From NCBI GenBank assembly GCA_007131125.1, contig SLRE01000155.1:1-9905 (forward strand): 9,905 nucleotides of DNA, written 5' to 3'. Shown in pieces: positions 1 through 5,949 of the stretch. The DNA comes from Bacteroidales bacterium. Its GTDB lineage: Bacteria; Bacteroidota; Bacteroidia; Bacteroidales; UBA7960. Position numbers and translations under genes: made by a program. Under the pieces are notes generated by a model. The model ran no database searches. It was not told where the DNA came from and saw only the letters and a list, made by a program, of their open reading frames with translations. Each line of letters begins with the position of its first letter. Positions within the stretch are counted from its first letter, which is position 1.

Positions 1-38
1 ACCAAGGAATTTCGACCAAAACACCCGGGAATTATTCC

Positions 39-46
39 TATTTTTG
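39..46 (+). promoter_or_regulatory. possible -7 element of a Bacteroidota promoter for the NlpC/P60 gene
   Basis: TATTTTTG matches the Bacteroidota -7 consensus TAnnTTTG. It lies about 54 bp upstream of the chosen ATG, which would give a leader of roughly 45-50 nt. I see no convincing -33 TTG/TTTG element at the usual 19-21 bp spacing, and the region is T-rich, so the match could be chance. A perfect 14-bp palindrome (CAAAAAGCTTTTTG, 71-84) sits in the same leader, between this element and the start. Confidence 0.3.
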
Positions 47-99
47 TTTTTTTAAATATCAGTTTGCCGGCAAAAAGCTTTTTGTCCAATTTTATTAAA

Positions 100-654
100 A
101 TGAAGCAATCCTCCCTCTACATGTTTCACAGCCTGAAGCCTTTCCTGTTCATCCTGGCTTTGCTTCTTGGTTTTTCGTCCTGCAGGCCCACCTACGAGCT
201 GCGAAAACATGAGCGGGGTGAGGAAATGGACGCCTCTTTTTACCGCGAGCACTCACAAAAGCTTGGGTTCAGGCTGAGCGGTAAGGAAAACCCGGCACTG
301 ATCCGTGAAGTTGCCAGGTGGACCGGTACACCCTATCGCTATGGAGGCACAACCCCTGCCGGTGCCGACTGCTCAGGCTTTGTGTGGAGGGTTTACCAGG
401 ATGTTTTTGGCATTGAACTGAGCCGCACCACCCGCGATATGGCCAGGGAAACCCGAAGGGTCGGCCTCAGCAGGCTCCGGGAAGGCGACCTGGTGTTTTT
501 CCGCACCAAAGGCCGAAAGATCTCTCATGTAGGGATTTATTTGGGCAACAACCATTTTATTCATGCTTCCTCTTCAAGGGGGGTTATTGTCAGCAGCCTG
601 GACGAGAGGTACTACTCACAGAGATTTCATAAGGGCGGAAGGATCCGGAAATAA
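100..654 (+). CDS. NlpC/P60 (C40) family peptidase, outer-membrane lipoprotein
   Basis: Predicted cell-wall endopeptidase of 184 residues that would cut peptide stems of peptidoglycan in the periplasm. The N-terminus is a lipoprotein signal peptide: charged start, long hydrophobic run (FLFILALLLGF), then the lipobox G-F-S-S-C with the lipidated Cys at residue 28. The C40 domain fills residues from about 70 to the end. The catalytic Cys91 is in the A-D-C-S-G-F motif (codon 370-372), the catalytic His143 is in S-H-V-G-I-Y (codon 526-528), and the third polar residue is His155 in F-I-H-A (codon 562-564). The triad is complete, so the enzyme should be active. The reading frame opens further upstream at a TTG (64), but the ATG at 100 puts a normal signal peptide at the N-terminus; ATG 121 is a shorter alternative. 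There is no Shine-Dalgarno sequence. It converges on the phospholipase D gene with a gap of only 22 bp. Small C40 lipoproteins of this type (Spr/MepS-like) typically act in wall expansion or remodelling; the exact bond cut is not predictable here. Confidence 0.9.
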   Translation: MKQSSLYMFHSLKPFLFILALLLGFSSCRPTYELRKHERGEEMDASFYREHSQKLGFRLSGKENPALIREVARWTGTPYRYGGTTPAGADCSGFVWRVYQDVFGIELSRTTRDMARETRRVGLSRLREGDLVFFRTKGRKISHVGIYLGNNHFIHASSSRGVIVSSLDERYYSQRFHKGGRIRK

Positions 655-676
655 ATTCCTTTGCCAAATTTTTCTT

Positions 677-1753
677 TCAGAACAAATGCCTGAAAGGCAC
701 CAGCAGCCACTCAAAAAAACGCTGGATAACCGGACGGTGCAGCCATCGCTGGTAGTCAAAAGGTTCCGACTCCTTCAGGGTTTCGTTGGTATGGTTTACC
801 ATTTGGCGGATCAGGCTTTTGTTCTCTCCAAAAAGGCAAATTTCATGCATATACCTGAAACTGCGATAATCAAAGTTGGAAGAACCGACCAAAAAGTACT
901 TTTTGTCGGCCATAAAAAGTTTGGCGTGAAGGTTTTGCGGCAGAAAAAAGAAGATCTTGATACCTGCCTCCGAAAGTTCTCCCAGGTATTTGGAAGCCAG
1001 AAGGTCCATGATCCCCACGTCTGATTTTTTCGGAATGATCACCCTTACATTTACGCCTCTTTGAGAAGCCTCTGCCAAGGCTTTGCGAAGGTTGCTGCCG
1101 GGAAGGAAGTAAGGGGTTTCAATGGTGATTTCCCGCTCGGCCTGGTTTATCAGTTTCAGAAATTTTCTCTGAACCGGTTGCTGAGTAAGGGAAGGAACAT
1201 CCCGCAATATCTCGTAATTCCCGTACTTAATGGTTCTGGTATAGGCAATTTTATCATAAAAGTACTTTTTGTAAATGCGGTAATTCCCGTAAAAAACCTC
1301 TTTAAACTTCCGTGCAATCCCTCCTTTAATGCGAAACATAGACTCTCTCCAGTTAAAGGAATAACCTGCAATATTGGCCGACCCGATAAAGGTGATCTGG
1401 TCGTCAATGATCAGGATTTTTCGGTGGTTGCGGCGGTGGCTTTTGGTAAAGGTGTCCAGATTGAGTTTTACTTTTTTAAAAAACCTCAGCTCTCCACCGG
1501 CATCAATCAGGTCTTGAAAAAAGGACTGGCTGGAAGCAGCCCCCCATGAATCGATCAGCAGCTTTACCTTTACCCCCTCCTTGCATTTTTTAACCAGGTT
1601 GTCGCGAAACCTCACCCCCAAGGGGTCGTTACGAAACCGGTAAATCTCAAGAAAAATATAATCTTTGGCGTTTTTAATATCGTTGAGCATTGCTGTATAA
1701 AACATCAGCGGATCGGAAAACATCCTGAATTGTATGCTCTGATCATTTCCCAT
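677..1753 (-). CDS. phospholipase D-like / cardiolipin synthase-type protein (ClsB-like, soluble)
   Basis: A 358-residue member of the phospholipase D superfamily. Two H-x-K-x4-D active-site motifs are visible: H110-R-K-I-L-I-I-D117, followed by G-S-A-N at 124-127, and H276-A-K-L-F-M-A-D283, followed by G-S-S-N-F-D at 290-295. Two intact HKD half-sites are what a cardiolipin synthase or phosphatidyltransferase needs, joining two phosphatidylglycerol molecules or exchanging head groups at the inner membrane. There is no N-terminal pair of membrane segments and no signal peptide, so the protein resembles the shorter ClsB (YbhO) type rather than membrane-anchored ClsA. The C-terminus is rich in aromatic and basic residues (R-F-F-E-W-L-L-V-P-F-R-H) and may touch the membrane. 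The gene follows the flippase-like gene on the same strand after 156 bp and may have its own promoter. It could instead be another phospholipid-processing PLD enzyme; a nuclease is less likely because of the two-motif Cls-like layout. Confidence 0.85.
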   Translation of the reverse strand: MGNDQSIQFRMFSDPLMFYTAMLNDIKNAKDYIFLEIYRFRNDPLGVRFRDNLVKKCKEGVKVKLLIDSWGAASSQSFFQDLIDAGGELRFFKKVKLNLDTFTKSHRRNHRKILIIDDQITFIGSANIAGYSFNWRESMFRIKGGIARKFKEVFYGNYRIYKKYFYDKIAYTRTIKYGNYEILRDVPSLTQQPVQRKFLKLINQAEREITIETPYFLPGSNLRKALAEASQRGVNVRVIIPKKSDVGIMDLLASKYLGELSEAGIKIFFFLPQNLHAKLFMADKKYFLVGSSNFDYRSFRYMHEICLFGENKSLIRQMVNHTNETLKESEPFDYQRWLHRPVIQRFFEWLLVPFRHLF

Positions 1754-1909
1754 AATCTGGAAGTAAAGGGTTAAACTAGCCGGTTATCAACGCTTTCAAA
1801 CTTACAAAAAAAATCTGTATACGGCTTGGTCTAATCCCGGAGTTTTCACCTGTTTTTCCGGGGAGTATTATTTCATTCCGCGGCACTGCCAAATTGGAGC
1901 AATGGATTT
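1754..1909. other. intergenic region between the flippase-like and phospholipase D genes
   Basis: This 156-bp non-coding stretch holds the candidate -7 element at 1797-1804. It also holds a short imperfect hairpin (CCCGGA 1836-1841 with TCCGGG 1857-1862, 15-nt loop). The hairpin has no T-run after it on the minus strand, so I do not call it a terminator, and read-through from the flippase gene into the phospholipase D gene remains possible. No small gene was recognised. Confidence 0.5.
1797..1804 (-). promoter_or_regulatory. possible -7 element for the phospholipase D gene
   Basis: On the minus strand the sequence reads TAAGTTTG, an exact fit to the Bacteroidota TAnnTTTG -7 motif, 43 bp upstream of the start codon. 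It follows a run of eight T residues. There is no TTG at the expected -33 distance, so support is partial. If real, the phospholipase D gene can be transcribed independently of the upstream flippase-like gene. Confidence 0.35.
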
Positions 1910-3049
1910 TCAAACGGGCTTGGGGTATTCCGTCGGGGGACCGCCTGGGTCATCATCTTCCCGGGGTTTTTCTTTGGGAGCATATACTCTTTTTAGCCAG
2001 TAAGGCAGGATAATGGCACCGATAAAAAGGTAAGGATAATAACTGATAATGCGCCACAAAAGCCCCATGGCCGGGGTGAGCCCGGGAGGGACAAACTCTC
2101 CCAGGAAGCCGCTGAATACAAATTCGGCCACCCCGCTGCCTCCAGGGGTTGGGCTGATTAACAATATCACCCACATGACCAGCTGTCGGGCATAGATAAG
2201 AAAGTGATCCCCAACTGCAACAAAGGCAAGCAGCATTGCATTTACCACCCAGAAGCGGGCAGTCCACGAAAAGAAAGTTCCTGCAAAAGCCTTTACCCAG
2301 AAAATAAAAGGCTTTTCTTTCATTTCCGAGGAGGTAATGATGATCTCATTTCCGGTTTCAGCGGCTTTTGGCCTCCATTTGCGCAAAAAAGGCAGCTTGA
2401 AGAGATACAGCAAAATAAACTTCAGCCCCCGGGGATTGATAAACACCCCGTAAATGATAATGGTGGTAAGAACCAGGATAAACACATAGCCGATTACAAA
2501 AATGCCCTGCGCCCCAAAGCGGGTATTCATTAAAACATATTCTCCTTCGCTGAGGAACAGCTTTTCGGGCCCGACCCAAATGAGCATAACCGGCACCATG
2601 ATAATATAAAACAACTCATCCAGAAAAGCAGTGATCATAACTATGGCCGTGGTTCGACCCATACTGACCCCTTCGCGGTGAATGATAAAAAGGGCAATGG
2701 CCGAGCCCCCGATAATGGAAGGGGTAACAGCCGAGGCAAACTCCCAAAGCATGATCACCTCAAAACACCTTCTCCAGGAAAGCTGACCATCGGTAAGTAC
2801 CCGCAGTCGGTACATATAGGCAATATCCCTTACTGCCATCAAGCAAAGGGAGAGGAAAACATAAAAGTAAGATTGTCCGGTCCAGGTAACTTCCTCAAAA
2901 GCCGCCCGGTCGAAGTTACGGATCAGCAAATATGTAGCCACTCCCAGTCCGATGATCACCGGCACAATGATTCTTCGGATCCTGAAAAAAGAAAGAATTT
3001 TCTTCTGTTGGCTATCCATGGAGGATAAGCGGGGGATTTTGGCAGACAT
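1910..3049 (-). CDS. flippase-like integral membrane protein (lysylphosphatidylglycerol synthase TM / YbhN, UPF0104 family)
   Basis: A 379-residue polytopic membrane protein. Hydrophobic segments lie at about 26-44, 59-77, 98-124, 134-157, 183-205, 253-277, 285-299 and 332-352. Family hallmarks are visible: W-E-F-A-S-A-V-T-P-S-I-I-G-G at 102-115, the E-G of the following loop (126-127), and the C-terminal P-T-P-G-G-S-G-V-A-E-F motif at 300-310. This domain is the flippase half of MprF, which moves lysyl-phosphatidylglycerol across the inner membrane; stand-alone versions (YbhN, AglD-like) are thought to move lipids, but their substrates are mostly unknown. The catalytic aminoacyl-transferase half of MprF is absent, so a lysyl-PG synthase label would be wrong. 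The C-terminus is a hydrophilic proline/acidic tail (about 359-379). The start at 3049 is preferred because it lies just downstream of a good promoter; Met11 (codon 3017-3019) is an alternative. The cardiolipin-synthase-like gene downstream points to phospholipid handling. Confidence 0.85.
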   Translation of the reverse strand: MSAKIPRLSSMDSQQKKILSFFRIRRIIVPVIIGLGVATYLLIRNFDRAAFEEVTWTGQSYFYVFLSLCLMAVRDIAYMYRLRVLTDGQLSWRRCFEVIMLWEFASAVTPSIIGGSAIALFIIHREGVSMGRTTAIVMITAFLDELFYIIMVPVMLIWVGPEKLFLSEGEYVLMNTRFGAQGIFVIGYVFILVLTTIIIYGVFINPRGLKFILLYLFKLPFLRKWRPKAAETGNEIIITSSEMKEKPFIFWVKAFAGTFFSWTARFWVVNAMLLAFVAVGDHFLIYARQLVMWVILLISPTPGGSGVAEFVFSGFLGEFVPPGLTPAMGLLWRIISYYPYLFIGAIILPYWLKRVYAPKEKPREDDDPGGPPTEYPKPV

Positions 3050-3071
3050 TACGGCTTCAAAAATTAACTTG

Positions 3072-3101
3072 CAAATATACTGACTAAATAAACCTGAACA
3101 A
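3072..3101 (-). promoter_or_regulatory. Bacteroidota-type promoter for the flippase-like gene
   Basis: On the minus strand a TTG (3101-3099) is followed by a 19-bp spacer and TATATTTG (3079-3072). This fits the primary sigma factor pattern of the Bacteroidota (-33 TTTG/TTG, 19-21 bp, -7 TAnnTTTG). It would place the transcription start only about 15-20 nt before the ATG at 3049, which supports that start codon. The element lies in the divergent region shared with hsp20. Confidence 0.55.
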
Positions 3102-3134
3102 CCAGGTCATAAACATTGTTTGCGGGAAAATATT

Positions 3135-3194
3135 GCGCCAAAATGGCTTAAAACCCCGGGGTTAATCAAAAAAGGGCGTCAATTTGGCTTAAAA
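3135..3194. repeat. two near-identical 19-bp direct repeats upstream of hsp20 (operator candidates)
   Basis: The two copies are GCGCCAAAATGGCTTAAAA at 3135-3153 and GCGTCAATTTGGCTTAAAA at 3176-3194. They agree at 16 of 19 positions and start 41 bp apart, close to four helical turns, so they would face the same side of the DNA. Each contains a small dyad (CCA-AAA-TGG; CAA-T-TTG). A perfect 12-bp palindrome (AACCCCGGGGTT, 3152-3163) starts at the end of the first copy. The arrangement is what paired binding sites for a dimeric regulator look like, but I do not recognise a known heat-shock operator such as CIRCE. Confidence 0.45.
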
Positions 3195-3196
3195 AC

Positions 3197-3237
3197 TCCT
3201 CCTGGGGGAAAAGGAACAGGTTTTGCCCTAAGGAGGA
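3197..3237 (+). promoter_or_regulatory. leader hairpin of hsp20 sequestering an upstream Shine-Dalgarno copy (candidate RNA thermometer)
   Basis: The RNA can fold TCCTCCT (3197-3203) onto AGGAGGA (3231-3237), continue with GGGG (3204-3207) on CCCT (3226-3229), and after a G-G mismatch pair AAAA (3209-3212) with TTTT (3221-3224). This leaves an 8-nt loop and one bulged A (3230). It is a long stem with a complete anti-Shine-Dalgarno strand. The same strand could instead pair with the second, start-proximal GGAGG copy at 3262-3266, so two exclusive folds are possible. Leader structures of this kind commonly make small heat-shock genes temperature-responsive (ROSE, fourU), but this one matches no family I can name. 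No T-run follows it on the + strand, so it is not a terminator for + strand transcripts. Confidence 0.45.
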
Positions 3238-3270
3238 AAACCCATTTTAAAATTAAAATAAGGAGGAAAA
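3229..3270 (+). repeat. duplicated Shine-Dalgarno segment (12-bp direct repeat) before hsp20
   Basis: TAAGGAGGAAAA occurs at 3229-3240 and again at 3259-3270. The second copy has ideal spacing to the ATG at 3276 (nine bases between AGGAGG and ATG) and is the likely ribosome binding site. The first copy has no start codon after it and is buried in the leader hairpin. The other genes whose starts lie in the window show no Shine-Dalgarno sequence, so this perfect one is exceptional and decides the hsp20 start. Confidence 0.75.
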
Positions 3271-3275
3271 AAACC

Positions 3276-3707
3276 ATGACAATCATCAGATGGCATAACC
3301 GTCCCATGTTGTCCCACTTTCTGGACAATATCAATCAAAGAGAGTTCAACACAGGTTTTGAAAAAAACTGTGGCTGCATTCCTGCCACCAACATTCTGGA
3401 AGATGGCAACAGCTTTGAAATACAGCTGGCTGCCCCGGGTTTAAACAAAAAAGACCTGAAACTGGAAATGGAAAAAGACGTGCTTTCCGTTTCTTTTGAA
3501 AAAAAGGAAGAAAAAGAAAGCCCTCAGGAAATAAAATTCCTGCGCCGGGAGTTTGAAATGGAAGGCTTTACCCGCTCTTTCACACTGCCTGAAACGGCCG
3601 ATACGGAAAAAATCAAAGCCCGTTACGAGAACGGTATTCTTTACATCACCATTCCAAAGTTGAACCCCGAGAAAGCCCGTCTGAGCAAAAGCATTGCAGT
3701 AAACTAA
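3276..3707 (+). CDS. Hsp20/alpha-crystallin family small heat-shock protein
   Basis: A 143-residue ATP-independent chaperone that would hold unfolding proteins in the cytoplasm as part of a large oligomer. A short N-terminal arm (1-35, M-T-I-I-R-W-H-N-R-P) is followed by the alpha-crystallin domain at about 36-128. The domain includes the A-A-P-G-L-N-K-K-D-L (52-61) strand-turn and the closing family signature E-N-G-I-L-Y-I-T-I-P-K (118-128). The C-terminal I-A-V (140-142) is the I-x-I/V motif used for oligomer assembly. Length and order are normal for bacterial class A Hsp20. The frame is open further upstream to a TTG at 3120, but that part is low-complexity leader; the strong Shine-Dalgarno at 3260-3266 fixes the start at 3276. 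Two Cys in the N-terminal arm (N-C-G-C, 31-34) are unusual for the family and could be redox-sensitive or bind metal. The gene is monocistronic, with its own leader control region and a terminator just after it. Confidence 0.93.
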   Translation: MTIIRWHNRPMLSHFLDNINQREFNTGFEKNCGCIPATNILEDGNSFEIQLAAPGLNKKDLKLEMEKDVLSVSFEKKEEKESPQEIKFLRREFEMEGFTRSFTLPETADTEKIKARYENGILYITIPKLNPEKARLSKSIAVN

Positions 3708-3732
3708 TCTTTGTTCAGAAACCCCGGAATCT

Positions 3733-3768
3733 AAACCGTCCTGAATTTTTTTCAGGGCGGTTTTCTTT
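3733..3768 (+). terminator. rho-independent terminator of hsp20
   Basis: AAACCGTCCTGAA (3733-3745) pairs with TTCAGGGCGGTTT (3751-3763) in a 13-bp stem with a single G-T wobble and a 5-nt T loop, followed by TTTTCTTT. It starts 25 bp after the hsp20 stop and separates hsp20 from the ptb-buk operon. Confidence 0.85.
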
Positions 3769-3809
3769 ATTTAGCCCACAATGAAAAGGAAGGCTTTAAA
3801 GTTTTTTGT

Positions 3810-3817
3810 TAATTTTG
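3810..3817 (+). promoter_or_regulatory. possible -7 element for the ptb-buk operon
   Basis: TAATTTTG fits the TAnnTTTG motif exactly and lies 44 bp before the ptb start, just after the hsp20 terminator, where an operon promoter is expected. No clear -33 TTG is present at 19-21 bp, so only half the promoter is supported. Confidence 0.4.
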
Positions 3818-3861
3818 AGGGCAATAAATCCTTTCATTTCAAATAAATTCTAATCATAAAA

Positions 3862-4758
3862 ATGTTAAAGAAGTTATCTGAATTACATGATATGGCCCGC
3901 CGGCATACAAGGAAAAAACTTGTACTTGCAGCGGCCCATGACGGGAATGCACTGGGAGCGGTGATCAATGCCTCCCAAAAAGAGATCATTGATGTAATCC
4001 TGGTTGGAGACCGGAAAAAAATTGAAGAGATTTCACAGGAAAACGGTTTCGATATAGGATCTTTCCAGGTGATCGATGAGCCCGATAATGCCCTTGCTGC
4101 TGCCAAAGCAGTAAAAATGGTTAAAGATGGGGAAGCCGACATCCTGATGAAAGGCAACCTGGGAACAGCCGTCCTGCTCAAAGCGGTTTTAAACAAGGAA
4201 TACGGCCTGCGCACCGGAGAGCTGATCTCCCACCTGGCCCTGTTCGAGGTGCCGGCTTATCACAAGATCATCGGCCTGACCGATGCCGCCATGAACATTG
4301 CCCCTGACCTTAACGGAAAAGTTTCCCTGATAAAAAATGCGGTTGGATACCTCAACAAATTGGGGGTTTCCAGTCCCAAGGTAGCTGTGCTTAGTGCAGT
4401 AGAAATCGTAAATCCCGACATGAAATCCTCCATGGAAGCCAGTGCGCTGGCAAAAATGGGCGACCGGGGGCAAATAAAAAACTGCGTAATTGACGGCCCG
4501 TTTGCATTCGACAATGCAGTCAGCCAGAAAAGTGCCGCCCTGAAGGGCATAAAGAGCCCTGTGGCAGGCGATGCCGATCTTTTGGTGGGTGACGACATTG
4601 ATGCCTCAAACGGCCTCTACAAGGCCTTTATTTACTTTGCACAGGCCAGGTGCGCAGCGGTAATCCTTGGCGCATCAGCCCCGATAGTTCTTACCTCAAG
4701 AGCTGATACCGACGAAACCAAACTGAACAGCATTGCCCTTGCGGCAGCCATAAAATAG
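3862..4758 (+). CDS. ptb: phosphate butyryltransferase
   Basis: A 298-residue cytoplasmic enzyme of the phosphate acetyl/butyryltransferase family, which swaps CoA for phosphate: butyryl-CoA + Pi to butyryl-phosphate + CoA. Visible family motifs are V-I-L-V-G-D-R-K-K-I-E-E-I (45-57), M-K-G-N-L-G-T (96-102), the long conserved stretch I-G-L-T-D-A-A-M-N-I-A-P (137-148), E-I-V-N-P-D-M (181-187), D-G-P-F-A-F-D-N-A (211-219) and L-V-G-D-D-I-D-A-S-N (241-250), the last two typical of Ptb rather than Pta. Length is normal for the single-domain enzyme. The start is an ATG after an A-rich, Shine-Dalgarno-free leader. Butyrate kinase follows 37 bp later, the classic two-gene ATP-yielding cassette. Enzymes of this group also accept branched acyl-CoAs (isobutyryl, isovaleryl), so the real substrate could come from amino-acid fermentation. 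The butyryl-CoA-forming genes are not in the window. Confidence 0.92.
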   Translation: MLKKLSELHDMARRHTRKKLVLAAAHDGNALGAVINASQKEIIDVILVGDRKKIEEISQENGFDIGSFQVIDEPDNALAAAKAVKMVKDGEADILMKGNLGTAVLLKAVLNKEYGLRTGELISHLALFEVPAYHKIIGLTDAAMNIAPDLNGKVSLIKNAVGYLNKLGVSSPKVAVLSAVEIVNPDMKSSMEASALAKMGDRGQIKNCVIDGPFAFDNAVSQKSAALKGIKSPVAGDADLLVGDDIDASNGLYKAFIYFAQARCAAVILGASAPIVLTSRADTDETKLNSIALAAAIK

Positions 4759-4795
4759 TTTTTAACCATTTAACCAAAAAAATATAAACCTTTCC

Positions 4796-5872
4796 ATGGA
4801 AGAAGAATTAATCCTGGCCATCAACCCCGGATCAACCAGTACGAAAATTGCGGTATTTCGCAATACAAGGGAAGTATTCCTGAAAAACATCAAACACTCA
4901 TCCGAAGAGCTTTCTGAATTTGCCCGTATCACCGACCAGTATGAGTTTCGCAAAAACATTGTTTTGCAGGAACTGGAAAGCGCCACAATTGAAACCAAAA
5001 ACATCAAGGCCATTGTGGGGCGCGGCGGTTTGGTAAAACCCATTCCTTCCGGTGTATATCGTTTAAACGATGCCTTGCTCAACGATCTTAGGGTTGGAGT
5101 ATTGGGACAGCATGCCAGCAACCTTGGCGGCCTTATTGCTTACAACCTTGCCAAAGCCATCCCCGGAGCACAGTCGTTTATTGCCGACCCGGTGGTTGTT
5201 GACGAGCTGGAAGACATTGCCCGCGTTTCCGGACATCCCCTTTTTGAAAGGATATCTATTTTTCATGCCCTGAACCAGAAAGCCATTGCCCGCCAACACG
5301 CCAAATCCGTTTCGAGAGACTACGAGGAGCTAAACCTGATCGTTGCCCACCTGGGCGGTGGGATCAGTGTTGGTGCGCATTACAAGGGGAGGGTAATAGA
5401 TGTTAACCAAGCCCTTGATGGAGAAGGTCCTTTTTCTCCTGAACGAAGCGGTACGCTGCCCACCGGGGCTCTTGTAAAAATGTGCTTCGACGGCCAATAC
5501 ACCATTGATGAGATTAAAAAAATGATCACCGGCAAAGGGGGCTATGTGGCCTATCTTGGCACCAATGATGCATATGTTGTCGAAAAAAGAGCCGCCGGAG
5601 GGGATGAAAAAGCTCAGCTTATTCAGAATGCCATGGCCTATCAGGTAGCCAAGGAGATCGGAGCCATGGCTACCGTGCTCAAAGGCCAGGTGGACGCCAT
5701 TTTGCTTACAGGAGGTATTGCATATGGAAAACCTTTTGTGGATTCGGTTTCAGAGCGCATCAACCACATCGGTCCGGTTTACGTTTACCCGGGTGAAGAT
5801 GAAATGCGGGCCCTGGCAATGAACGGCCTCAGGGTGCTTAAAGGCGAAGCAGAGCCCCTTGACTATCAATAG
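4796..5872 (+). CDS. buk: butyrate kinase
   Basis: A 358-residue acetate/butyrate kinase of the ASKHA superfamily that makes ATP: butyryl-phosphate + ADP to butyrate + ATP. The first phosphate-binding motif L-A-I-N-P-G-S-T-S-T-K (7-17) is intact, as are R-G-G-L (76-79), the family stretch V-A-H-L-G-G-G-I-S-V (183-192) with its following D-V-N-Q-A-L-D-G-E-G-P-F-S (202-214), the nucleotide-binding L-T-G-G-I-A-Y (304-310), and the C-terminal Y-P-G-E-D-E-M (331-337) typical of Buk. The length of about 355-360 residues is the butyrate rather than the acetate kinase size. It is second in the ptb-buk operon and ends 33 bp before a strong terminator. It probably also acts on isobutyryl- or isovaleryl-phosphate. 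Confidence 0.95.
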   Translation: MEEELILAINPGSTSTKIAVFRNTREVFLKNIKHSSEELSEFARITDQYEFRKNIVLQELESATIETKNIKAIVGRGGLVKPIPSGVYRLNDALLNDLRVGVLGQHASNLGGLIAYNLAKAIPGAQSFIADPVVVDELEDIARVSGHPLFERISIFHALNQKAIARQHAKSVSRDYEELNLIVAHLGGGISVGAHYKGRVIDVNQALDGEGPFSPERSGTLPTGALVKMCFDGQYTIDEIKKMITGKGGYVAYLGTNDAYVVEKRAAGGDEKAQLIQNAMAYQVAKEIGAMATVLKGQVDAILLTGGIAYGKPFVDSVSERINHIGPVYVYPGEDEMRALAMNGLRVLKGEAEPLDYQ

Positions 5873-5905
5873 TTACGGGAGCACTTATTTACCGGAATAA
5901 AACAG

Positions 5906-5945
5906 AAACCGGCTTATGATTTAAACTCACAGGCCGGTTTTTTTT
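5906..5945. terminator. bidirectional rho-independent terminator between buk and the repeat-protein gene
   Basis: AAACCGGC (5906-5913) pairs perfectly with GCCGGTTT (5933-5940), extended by two further pairs (TT 5914-5915 with AG 5931-5932) around a 15-nt loop. A run of eight T (5938-5945) follows for the + strand buk transcript. On the minus strand the same stem is followed by TTTCTGTTTT, so it can also end the convergent minus-strand transcript, whose last gene stops at 5950. Confidence 0.82.
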
Positions 5946-5949
5946 ATGC

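Larger units (their letters stand above)
3050..3275. other. divergent regulatory region between the flippase-like gene and hsp20
   Basis: This 226-bp non-coding region is unusually dense: the minus-strand promoter at 3072-3101, the 19-bp direct repeats at 3135-3153 and 3176-3194, a 12-bp palindrome at 3152-3163, the leader hairpin at 3197-3237 and the duplicated Shine-Dalgarno at 3229-3270. I found no clean TAnnTTTG promoter for hsp20 on the + strand; TCAATTTG (3179-3186) is one mismatch away but lacks a -33 element. The hsp20 promoter may therefore use another sigma factor or depend on an activator. Confidence 0.6.

Noticed and set aside
64..99. N-terminal extension of the NlpC/P60 protein from a TTG
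   Set aside because: It would put 12 extra residues in front of a normal lipoprotein signal peptide; the ATG at 100 gives a standard n-region.
674..696. Inverted repeat CTTTCAG / CTGAAAG at the convergent ends of the NlpC and phospholipase D genes
   Set aside because: The perfect 7-bp arms have no T-run after them on either strand and overlap the end of the phospholipase D coding region, so a terminator call is not supported.
563..1024. Open frame of 153 codons on the + strand overlapping NlpC and the phospholipase D gene
   Set aside because: It lies antisense to conserved HKD-enzyme sequence and shows no protein features of its own.
1836..1862. CCCGGA/TCCGGG hairpin downstream of the flippase-like gene
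   Set aside because: Only 6 bp of stem, a 15-nt loop and no T-run in the minus-strand direction; too weak for a terminator.
3120..3275. In-frame 52-residue extension of Hsp20 starting at a TTG
   Set aside because: The sequence is basic and low-complexity, contains the direct repeats, hairpin and Shine-Dalgarno copies, and the AAGGAGG before the ATG at 3276 clearly marks the start. The open frame is chance.
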